Part shown: positions 44,579 through 53,930 of the stretch, piece after piece | Layout: each line of letters opens with the position of its first letter | Position numbering within the stretch: the stretch's first letter is position 1 | NCBI GenBank assembly: GCA_027886185.1 | Contig: WOAB01000041.1 | Location: 3,906,001-3,970,000, forward strand | Source of the DNA: Rheum nobile | Taxonomy: Eukaryota > Streptophyta > Magnoliopsida > Caryophyllales > Polygonaceae | Length of the DNA: 64,000 bases | Direction of reading: 5' to 3' | Program-made: the position numbers and the translations under genes | The notes under the pieces: model-generated | Database searches by the model: none | What the model saw: only the letters and a program-made list of their open reading frames with translations | What the model was told of the DNA's origin: nothing

Positions 44579-46359
44579 ATGCACATCATTTGGGTGAGTT
44601 TTTCTCTCGTTCTGTCGTCGGAGTTCTTCACGGCAACCGCCGTGTTCTTTACGGCGCCCGCCGTGATGAATGCGGCGACCGCCGCCAAGAACGGCGACCG
44701 CCGCTAAGAACGGCGACCGCCGCCAAGAACGGCGACCGCCGCCAAGAACGGCGACCGCCGCCAGTGCCCAGAATGCCTTCGTGGCTTTGGCTTGGTTGGT
44801 TGTCGTCGTGGCGTCTTTCCTTTCGATTTCTTTTGCCGTTTTTAGATTCATACTGTGGTTATGTCGGATCTAACTTAAGGTTCCTTTTATGGGTCGACTC
44901 GAAGGTCGTTGTGCTGTCGGAGCTATACCCGTGTCGAGCCCGGAATCCCGTCGTTGTCGTTAGGCTTGTTTCTATTCTGCGGATTAAGGCAAGTGGCGGT
45001 TTGCTCTTGCTCATTGTTTCCATATTTACATTGATTATCAGTTATTTCAATTGATTAATTAATTTGGAACGATTATTACTGTGTTCTTCTGGAAGTGATT
45101 TATAAACTGTTTTGAAAATCATATAATAGGTTGTATATCTGTTAGAACAACGCTATTATCTGTGATCGCCTTTCGGGCCTTTATGTGGATTTATCCTGTA
45201 ACTGTTATTGTGCTGTATCTGTATGGTTAGCACTGTTAGTTAGGAATGTACTCGGACTTCGTCCGGTCGTTTCTTTATAATCTGGTATCGGGGTGGCTCG
45301 CCTCCATCTGGTACTATTCTAAGATCATGATCGGTCTCTTTCACAAGTGTGTAGAGACAGGACACTTAGCTGGTGTCATAAACCTTCCGGTGTACATCAC
45401 TCTCGACGAAACGTATACTAAGATGTGTCGTCCCAATGGTGGGGTACACATGTAAAAGTCTAATAATGTGATGTGTGGTTTGTAATATAAATCAGATAAG
45501 TGCTACTCGACGCACATAATTAATAAACCTTCGGCGAGTAGTGCAGCTAAGTTATAGTGCAGCTAGGAAAACTCGTCTCGACTTTGATCATAGTACGTTC
45601 TCTTTCCAATCTGGATTCGCTGTATGCGATGAGGTTGGTCGTGAACCGAAGCATCTCAGTCAACTTTTAAGTCATTGTTGTATGATTCTGTAAACATTCT
45701 AGATTTGTCATAATTCCTTAAAGACTCATTCCGTTGGAGTCTTCTTTCGAGTCGATTTCTGTGAAGATTCAGTCTTCCAGAATCTTCTCTTGTGCATACC
45801 TCTTGTTTATTCCAGTAGGAGTATGATGGTTGACTATCGTCATCGGTTGTTATTCGAGAAGCGATGAGTCTAACCTAATACGACTGCTTCGAACCATTCT
45901 GCTTTGTACCCTTGCTAGTCTATTCAAGTAGACTAACCCACGAACTTTGTTCTCTGCATGTGGGCTGGTGTCATCCGTTCGATTCGGCACATCAGATAGA
46001 AAGTAGCTCAGAAGGATAGAAGGACTATGGAGTCGACGGTGGTTTTCGAATGTTTTGGTTATTTTGTTAATCAGGTTGAGATCTTTTGGACAATGACTTT
46101 GGTTGTAATGTGCTTTATAAGACTTCCGTTGTATTTGGTTTAAACTCTGTGTTAGCCTATTCGGGATTGGGTTGTAATCCCGTAACTCATGTTTCTGTGA
46201 CAATGTTATATTTTGGAATTGAATGCTTTGATCATTATGTATCATTTGTATTTCATAAATTGTATTTAAACGGTAAAGCCTTGGGTGATCTCGGTAAGGA
46301 ACACTAGGGTCACTGGCGGTAATACCTTTCCAAAAGGGTTAAGTTTTGGGGGTGTTACA
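44579..46359 (+). repeat. Element F 3' LTR, missing its first 0.7 kb
   Basis: Matches the 5' LTR from about 36110 to its end and closes with GGTGTTACA and TSD GTGGC. Five minisatellite units (44673-44763). Joined on the left to inverted pol through CATCAT shared with the LTR. Because the outer end is normal, the rearrangement lies upstream of the integration end. Confidence 0.9.
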
Positions 46360-46364
46360 GTGGC

Positions 46365-47948
46365 ACCCTGAGACGATTAGCTTTCATTTTCCATGGGGCG
46401 AGATTACGATCACGCTTCATGATGTGGAGAGGATCTTGGGACTGAGGATAGAGGGGTTTTCGTGTCGCGATCCTTCAGTTTCTATGGATGCCGACCCGAA
46501 GGAGATTGACAAAGCGCTTAAGGCATTGGGGCGGGACATTTTCGGCTACATGTTCGGTGTCGGGGAGAGAAAGATGTGGGGGGAGGTCCTAAGGGGCCGG
46601 GTTTTTGCCTTCGATTTTGCTGAGCACATGCTACACATGATACGTGATGACGATGAGGCTCACTCGATAGTGGCGGGATACCTATGGCACGTTCTCTCTT
46701 GCAGCATTTTCGTGGACAAGTCCATGAACCAGCTGATGGTGAAGATACTGCCGTTATTCGTGGATTGGGACCGAGTGGTTGGCACGGCTTGGGGGACGGG
46801 GGTGCTTGATTTATTGTATAGGAACCTTGGTGAGGCTTCCCGGGGACAGGTAGCAGGCATAGCGGGGTGCACCTATCTGCTTCAGGTAAATGAACTTTAT
46901 TTTTGATTTCGTTGCACTAATTATTACATTATTTAAATTATCATTAACCAAACATATTATTTATTTTGCATGTAGATGTGGATATGGATGTACTTTGTAT
47001 ATTTTCCGGGGAACCCTAACCCCCTCGCTGGAATGGGCGACGACGAGCGACGCGCTGCTCGGTATTATATCCAGTGCCCCGCGCTGCGTGATATCGACAC
47101 CGGCCGGCATTATAGGCGTATTTTAGACGAGTATCGGCCTGAGGATGTAAGCACCCTAATGTTTTTATTACTGATTTGTCATCTATGATTAACTATTTAC
47201 AAGTTTGTAATCTTTTTTTTTATCATTGAAGGTACGTTGGACGCCGTATGGCAGTCTAGATTGTGCTGATGCTTATAGGGCATCTACTTATCGAGGGACG
47301 ATCGCGTTCATAGACGTCGAGGAGCCGTACATGCCTGATCGGGTGGTGCGGCAGTTTGGACGTCGGCAGAGCAGGCCATTGGATGTCATAGAGCCGTCGT
47401 CCTCTTCACGGCCCGTCAAGTTTGTAGGGAAAGATACGTATAAGTTGGCTTTTGCTCGGGCATGCGACGACTGGGAGCACCTCGACGAGCATCTGTGTCC
47501 ATACATTTTGGAGAGCCCGATGGCCGTCCCAGCGTGGGATGTGGACGAGGAGTACTTGGACTGGTATTTACAGATCTCACATCCGTATGTGAGCCCCTCG
47601 TCACGAGTCCAGCCTCGTATTCGAGCTCCTCCTCCCACTGTGGATGCTTACAGAGTACGTTTCTCCACAATCTTTGTTGTGCCCAAATCGTTTATTTTTA
47701 TTATTATCGACATTAATATTGTTGTTTTGCAGCGTTTGGCCATGGCGACAACATTCGCTCGGGAGATCACTCAGACCCTCGCTCGGGATATCACGACAAG
47801 CCGGGGTGGCGGTCCGGATTGGGACCATATGCTGGCCATTCTATATGGCGACGAGCTTCCTGTAGCTGCACCGCTTATCCGCGCGTCGCAACTATCAGTA
47901 CAGTCATCGGGTGGTGGTGCCGAGTCGTCCTCAGCAGCAGAGCACTGA
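46365..47948 (+). pseudogene. PMD gene, four 3' coding exons
   Basis: Exons 46365-46885, 46977-47146, 47232-47654 and 47733-47948, all joined in frame by GT-AG introns. Motifs: HFPWGEITITLHDVERILGL, GYLWHVLSCSIFVDKS and GGVLDLLYRNL-like (here GTGVLDLLYRNLGEASRGQV), then WMYFVYFPG and WTPYGSLDCADAYR. These are PMD family features (the older name is aminotransferase-like plant mobile domain). Stop TGA 47946-47948. No internal stop was found in this part, so it decayed less than its neighbours. Confidence 0.82.
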
Positions 47949-48129
47949 GCCCGAGCGGGGCGTGTCCCGTCTATATACGAGAGGGGAGAGTCTTCCAGGG
48001 CCGCGGCTGAGTCGAGCGATGACGATATATAGCTACTGACATTATGACATTGTTTTATGTTTTGGATTGGATTTTGTATTGACATTATGGATTATGTACT
48101 GACATTTTGTGTATATATTGTTCATTATG

Positions 48130-48250
48130 TTGGTTGACTACAACCACATTTAGTTGGTTGACTACAACCACATTTAGTACACCTACAAATTGTTCATAGA
48201 GAAATTTTAACAAATTGTTCATTATGTTGGTTGACTACAACCACATTTAG
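48130..48250. repeat. Three copies of a 24-bp unit
   Basis: Units at 48130-48153, 48154-48177 and 48227-48250 starting TTGGTTGACTACAACCACAT; each holds GGTTG and CAACC around ACTA, a small hairpin. The segment ACAAATTGTTCAT is also repeated next to them. The stretch 47949-48321 otherwise shows no gene. Confidence 0.8.
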
Positions 48251-48321
48251 TACACAATACAGAAAATAATACAAATTGATCATAAACTTAGAAAAAATTA
48301 GAGAAAATATATGACATTGCT

Positions 48322-48758
48322 TTAGCGTTTGAAGAAATTAGGGTAGTCTCTGGTAAACGTTCGCTTCATATGATATCTCTGGTTTGCTAAATTTGCTTGC
48401 TCCCTACAAAGGTTGATAGTACATAAATAACATTACACAAAATATACGACATTAATCACCTACGATGTATATCATTTAGTAGTTTGAAGTTATACATACG
48501 AATGTTTTCAAGATCTTTAACAAGATCTTGATTTTTCCTAACAAGATCTTGTTTTTCCTGCCATTGTTGTCGAATAACCGCGTGTGCCCTGTCATCATAC
48601 ATTGGATCAATCCACTCCCTGAAACGACACCCCACTTCTGGGCATCCCCAATACCTCCTTCCGTAGTTCCACTACAAATCCCAAGTTCGGACAACAGCTT
48701 TGAAATTACAATAGCATAGCCTATCTGGGTTTGTTGATGATTTGGATGAAGATGCCAT
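48322..48758 (-). pseudogene. GRF-type zinc-finger gene, two exons, one stop
   Basis: Exon 1 48500-48758 (ATG 48758), donor GTATGT at 48499; exon 2 48322-48403, acceptor TTTGTAG. The product is about 110 residues: RLCYCNFKAVVRTW, then RRYWGCPEVGCRFREWIDP, the C-x-C ... C ... C pattern of the plant zf-GRF family, then a Q/K/D coil ending YPNFFKR. A TAG replaces a codon between WDL and WNYGRR. Such small GRF proteins are common in transposon-rich plant DNA; the role is nucleic-acid binding by family. It lies between the PMD gene and the palindrome block. Confidence 0.6.
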
Positions 48759-48810
48759 TATTTGTTGTAGTGTTTGGTTTCCTACCATAAATCCATTAAT
48801 ATAGCCTTTG

Positions 48811-48918
48811 TGAGACGGTTAATTTTTGGGCGCAACCACGACGCGCCCAAGAAGTTACCGTTGTACAACGGTAACTTCCTAGGCGCGACGTGGTTGCGCC
48901 TAAAAATTAACCGTCTCA
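48811..48918. repeat. 108-bp near-perfect palindrome
   Basis: Two 54-bp arms meet at GTTGT/ACAAC (48864/48865) with about four mismatches. Each arm runs TGAGACGGTTAA, GGGCGCAACCACG, AGTTACCGTTGT. It would extrude as a cruciform or give a long RNA hairpin. Related modules occur at 53931-54025. Confidence 0.88.
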
Positions 48919-48924
48919 CAACCA

Positions 48925-50410
48925 GTTGGGCGCAATGCCGTTGTGCCCAAACTATAGGGTTTGGGATTTGGGGTTAGGGGTTTAGGGTTTGGGGTTTAGG
49001 TAGCATAGGGGGTTAAACCATATTGCCTTAAACTTTATAACATGATAAATCATACATTTCTCGGCTTTTTGGCTAAGATCAAGTGTAGTATATCATTTTC
49101 TTATTTTCTCAAGAGTACGTATGTAGTTTTTGGCAAATCCGATCCCCCTTGCTTATTCTATATGTTGAGGAAAATGATTTCAAACCTTAAACACTAATGA
49201 ATGAATGTTTAGGATTGACATGTACAAATATGTTCGGATCAATATATACCTATTTAATGTTTATACGCTTTTATATGTGCATACACTATATCCTCCAATC
49301 TGGTTATACTCGCCTCTAACTCTAAACTCCAAAATATCGGGGCCACATGTTGTTGTTGAAGGTTTGGGTTTCGAAACAAACTTGGACATCCCAAACATTG
49401 AACCCTAATGAATGGACCCAATCCCCTAAAACCCCAAACCCTAAAAAACCCTACCCTAAACCCCCTCACAACCAGTTGGGCGCAACGACGTCACGCTCAA
49501 CATTCTGGGCGCAACGCCGTTGCGCCCAAACTAGAGGGGTTTAATTTCAGGGTTTAGGAGGGTTTGGGGGTTAGGGGTTCAGGGTCTCATAGTACAAAGG
49601 TTGAGAACAAATATAGGTTGAGAAACCCTAATCATAGCTTGTGGCAAGCTTAAGCTCGAGGTTTGATTTTGTAAAACGTACGTAGGAAACTTGGAGTTTT
49701 GCCAAAGTAATGATTCAGTATCTTTTCAGTTTCCATACGTGTATTGGCGTCTTCTGCGCGTTCATATTGAGAGCTTTTTTGTGAAATTAAACCATATTGC
49801 CTTAAACTTTATACTATAAGCCCCTAAACCCTAAACCCCAAAAAAACCTTACCCTAAACCCCCTCACAACCCATTGGGCGCAACGACATCGCGCCCAGTA
49901 TTCTGGGCGTGACGACATTGCGTCCAAACTGGAGGGGTTTAATTTCAGGGTTTAGGAGGGTTTGGGGGTTAGGGTTTAGGGTGCAGGGTCTCATAGTACA
50001 AAGGTTGAGAACAAATATAGGTTGAGAAACCCTAAATTGAGGTTTGACATGTCCAAATTTATTTCGGATTATTGGTGACGCTCTGATGTTCCTTCTATAG
50101 AAATTTCTAACTATTGAAAAAAACTCCAAAATATCGGGGCCATATGTTGCTGTTGAAGGTTTGGGTTTCGAAACAAACTTGGACATCCCAAACATTGAAC
50201 CCTAATGAATGGTCCCAAGCCCCTAAAACCCTAAACCCTAAACCCCAAACAACCCTACCCTAAACCCCCTCACAACCAGTTGGGCACAACGACGTCACGC
50301 CCAGAATTCTGGGCGCAACGCCGTTGCGCCCAACTGGTTGTGAGGGGGTTTAGGAGGGTTTAGGATTTGGGGTTTAGGGTAGCATAGGACATAGAATGGG
50401 TTTTTGGGGT
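48925..50410. repeat. Repeat block: GGGCGCAAC palindromes with telomere-like motifs
   Basis: Three related units (about 49330-49630, 49805-50038, 50127-50354) share: a GGTTTCGAAACAAACTTGGA segment (first and third), CCCTAAACCC/GGGTTTAGG stretches, CTCACAACCAGTTGGGC, and paired inverted modules such as TGGGCGCAACGCCGTTGCGC. The third forms a 96-bp palindrome (50259-50354, arms of 48 bp, centre GAATTC, about four mismatches). No gene fits here; the CCCTAAA motifs are interspersed, not a telomere array. Confidence 0.8.
49052..49091 (+). pseudogene. U2 snRNA 5'-end fragment
   Basis: About 40 bases starting ATACATTTCTCGG and including GGCTAAGATCAAGTGTAGTA match the 5' end of U2 snRNA (stem I and branch-point recognition region) with two or three changes. 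The match stops after GTAGTAT. No upstream snRNA promoter element (USE) is seen, so it is a fragment, not a gene. Confidence 0.75.
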
Positions 50411-50435
50411 TTAGGGTAGCATAACGGGATAAATC

Positions 50436-50473
50436 ATACATTTCTCGGCTTTTTGGCTAAGATCAAGTGTAGT
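50436..50473 (+). pseudogene. Second U2 snRNA 5'-end fragment
   Basis: The same match, with the same preceding bases (GATAAATC) as at 49044-49051, stopping after GTGTAGT. A shorter piece AAGATCAAGTGTAGTTAA follows at 50522-50539. So the fragment was multiplied with its surroundings. Confidence 0.75.
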
Positions 50474-50662
50474 TAATTTCAGGGTTTGTTTTACATATTT
50501 ATAATGGCATTTTTATGGATAAAGATCAAGTGTAGTTAACTTCACAAATTCCAAAGCATTACAAGTATTTCACTTTACAATTTGGAAAATGAGTGGATTT
50601 ACATCGACTAAACATATCCAACTCCATCCCGATCCAACATTTGGATACCCTAAGTCTTAGGA

Positions 50663-53600
50663 CTAAAGAAATATGTGACCGTTACCACCCATGCTCCTTT
50701 GGATAAGGTAATCTTGCATCCTATCCTGAAATGGCTGCTCCCATCCTTCAATGCTTGCATCTTTCCATCGGGTCCAAACTCCGGGCGGGGGTGGAATCGG
50801 ACATAGGTCATCAACTAGCCAAACCTTTACATATTCAAGGGTTAGAATACATTAGAAAGAAATAAAGGTTAATGATGATCGAATGTGAAAATGTTTACCG
50901 ATACAAAATGGTCATGGTTGCCTACAAGGGCTATCGCATGCATCCTAGTGGGAGGTTGTGCGCCTGGGGGAGCCCACATTGGGAGGCATGTGTGAGGTCC
51001 AGCATATGATAGCACAACAAGAGCCACCTGGTATCGTGTGGCAAATACCAAGCCGGCCATGGGAACTTCCATCAAGTGATCCCTCGTGCATACCCCAGTA
51101 AAATTCACAGACCTGATGAGGTCCGATATAGGGGTTAAACTACAAGTCGGGGTGTACAACGCTCGGCGTTGTTGTAGCTCCTTGGAAAGCTCCCATTGGA
51201 CGTACCGATAAGCGTCTTCGTCATGCCCTAATAATACAACAAGCAAACGGTACCCACAATGACCATCGCCCATTACATTATGTACTCCTCCAATATAGGC
51301 GAACATAAACGAATCAATATTATCTCGGCCCCAGTTGAAGCTGAGGTAAATAACGTCCATGTCACCATGAGATGCTCTACTAATGCTTTCCTTGCCAGGT
51401 GAAACTCCGATGCGCCGCTTACCGCTAGGAGGACGTCCTTTAGATCCCACGGAGGAATTTTTCCGATCCTCGGCCTTCTTCTTCTTTTCCTCGTCCTTCT
51501 TCCTTTTTTCTTCCGCCATGTGTTCAAACCAACTAGGGTCCCTCTTGGTATCGTTCTTCTTCTTTTTAGGTCTACCCTTCTTGGTCGAAGCGGCCGGGGG
51601 ATCTTCTGTGGTACACGATCTCGGCTCATGGAAAGATTTATACCGACGTGCAAAGTCGGTCTTCAGCTCTGGGGCCAATTCTTCGTTGCTCCAATCTCCA
51701 AACATTGAACCTAAGAGGACATCTTCTTCTGAGATAAAGACGTCCTCATTCAGTGCGAGCCCAGCATTCCCAACCCCTTCCCACTTGATTTGCTTCCAAT
51801 AAATGTGGATTTCACTTGGCCTCAACGGGAAACCGGTCTTTACATATTCCTTGATCGTGTGTGGGCAAGGCAGGCCTATGGTGGCTCTCCAAAACACATC
51901 ACGACATTCTTCCTCGAGAATGTTTCCTTGCATGGCCCTAACAACTGAAGTGTATAATATTCTTAAGCACTTTTCCGATACCTTATAAAGAATGCGCCTG
52001 AAAAATGTCTTCACCGAAGTATGCCCGGTTACGATCTCTGCGGGCACCTTAAAAGCACTCTGCTCCATATCACCCCTGATTTCCCGAATCTAATCAGCAA
52101 ACATATTGTCGATTTGCTGCACGAGGGTCTCTAAGCCTCCAACAGACGATTCGATCCCGTCCTTCAGCATAGAGTGCTGAATCTCGACCCTGAAAATAAA
52201 ACTCAAGTTACGCTTAGTTGCATTTATGAATTTACCTTTTACACGATCACTTAATAATTTACCTGTTTGATGATCTTGTGCCGAAATGGAGAACCGTGTC
52301 GCACCATGCACAGACTAGCATCTCCTTGTAGTCAGCAAGCCATACCCTCTCCACGTAAGCCATCAGCCAAGGTAGCTTTTTCCACTTTTCCGTCAAGTAT
52401 TCAAGTCGCTCATTATACACATCCTTAGTAGGCGACTTTAACAAACAATGAATATTGCCACTAAAATGGCCAACATTGGGGACCCATTTCATTGCAAAAC
52501 CTTCCACGTTGCGGTTCACATGGACCCTACACAACATATGCTTCATTTTGGGAAAGACTATATCGACGGCTTTCACAAGACCCAGCTCTCGATCTGACAT
52601 GATCGCCTTGGGTTCCTGTCCCCCGAGAATGATCTTAAGGCGGTCCAACGCCCATGTGTAGTGCTCCGTCGTCTCATCATACATGAATACGATCGCAATA
52701 CAAAACGTACGGTTGGTGCAAGAGAATCCAACAAACTCCAACAAAGGCATACCGTACCTATAAATGTAAAAATTATAACATTTAAATGCAATTACATATT
52801 TTAGATGTAATAATAGCGATAATTGAACATATTCATACATGTTTGTCTTGTACGTCGTATCCATGATGACGATGCTGGAGAATAAACTCAACAAATGTCT
52901 AGCTCCGGGGTGAGAAATAAAAATGTCACTCAACAAATGTCTAGCTCGCGTCTAGAAAATCCAGCATGTATTACGGCACCGTCAAATTCCCCCTGCATTT
53001 CAGCCTCTCCCGACACTTGTAATTGTAGAGTTGGTTCCTTGATGTCACGCATTTGGGATCCTCGTGTAGAAATAGACTCATAATACCCTTCGGCTTTATT
53101 CCGGAGGCTGACAAAATAGTCACGCGCTCTCGTTGTTCCTGTGAAAGCCTCCCGGCAAATGCATGACCGATCAAACTACTAGAAAGCTCATGGTCATGCG
53201 ATCCACAAGCGACGGATAATCTCCAATGGTCAGATTTGAGCCAATCTCCTTTCACAACCACCCTATGCAACTGAAACGGACACTCGCTCTTCTTTGTCCT
53301 CGCATTGTATCTTCGTTTAGGGGTTGCCTCAGGATCCTCACCCGCATTCTTCTTCGCCGCTCTATATGGCCCAGACTTCTCACACGACAGTATGACCTTT
53401 CGGTTAGGCCATGATTTATTTATTACAATCACCATATGCAACTCCAAACCTACGTTCTTAGCCCAGCTGATCATACTATCTCTATCACTCCATTCTTCAT
53501 CCGTAGTAAAATGAGCAGAATATTCCACTGGCGAATATTCGCTATCACTAGAGTCGTCCTATTCATGGGACAAAAATAAATTATAAATTACTAAATTTGA

Positions 53601-53870
53601 AATAAACTACAACAAACTATTTCACAACTATATAATAGAATACAAAAAATAAAAAAAATAATGATGCTAACCTAAAACATGTATTCATCGTATGAATCAA
53701 AGTTCTAAACTACAACAAACTATTTTAAATTACTAAATTTGAAATAAACTTCGGAATAAATATATACGTATCCGTAAATTATCGTCATGAATCAAATCAA
53801 GACCTGGTACATCATCTAAGTGCTCAAATGGACCGAGTGCATCATCCACCCTTGACAAAGACATTATCTC
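50663..53870 (-). pseudogene. FAR1-MULE transposase-SWIM-OTU gene, one stop
   Basis: Minus-strand gene with several exons. FAR1-like DNA-binding region (53558-52971: KVILSCEKSGPYR, CPFQLHRVVVKGDW, C.SHDHELS), MULE transposase core (MDTTYKTN; SDRELGLVKAVDIVFP; HMLCRVHVNRNV; intron about 52841-52758), a second intron (about 52270-52192), then an ORF 52068-50869 with a SWIM-like GLPCPH, K/R-rich linker, and an OTU protease domain: MGDGHCGYRLL (Asp, Cys) and GNHDHFVS (His). A last exon 50824-50663 ends HIFL. A TAG near 52091 breaks the frame. Transposase for a Mutator-like element by family; the OTU part is a deubiquitinase-type fold. A possible first exon starts at 53870 (MSLSRVDDALG). Confidence 0.78.
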
Positions 53871-53930
53871 AAATGGATTAATGCCAAAATGGACGAAATA
53901 GTTGCATATATATAACAACAAAATGGATCA

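Larger units (their letters stand above)
35395..46359 (+). mobile_element. Element F: chromovirus-like LTR element, rearranged, with LINE inside
   Basis: Flanked by TSD GTGGC (35390-35394, 46360-46364). Starts TGTGATACCCC and ends GGTGTTACA. Order: full 5' LTR, tRNA-Met primer site, ORF-X, LINE (minus), partial LTR, short patchwork, inverted protease-RT fragment, and a partial LTR reaching the 3' end. No gag, RT core or integrase remains. LTR ends, primer site, ORF-X and pol fragment all match element A's family, so F is a related chromovirus that was rearranged before or after insertion. Confidence 0.88.
34822..47948 (+). pseudogene. Plant mobile domain (PMD) gene, cut by elements A and F
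   Basis: Four coding blocks on the plus strand belong together: 34822-35394, then (after F) 46365-46885, 46977-47146, 47232-47654 and 47733-47948. The last three introns are 91, 85 and 78 bp with GT-AG ends. Removing F and one TSD (GTGGC) restores an uninterrupted frame through codons for ERW and HPE. The protein resembles PMD proteins (MAIN/MAIL type, also carried by Mutator-like transposons). The 5' end is lost beyond A. Function in hosts: gene silencing-related; here broken, so none expected. TE-borne or host origin cannot be told from this window. Confidence 0.8.

Noticed and set aside
35395..46359. F as a simple intact LTR retrotransposon
   Set aside because: The 3' LTR lacks its first 0.7 kb, pol is an inverted fragment, and an extra LTR piece is present.
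49380..50400. CCCTAAA/TTTAGGG stretches as a telomere or telomeric insertion
   Set aside because: Motifs are single or few, in both directions, and interspersed with unique-looking modules; no tandem array.
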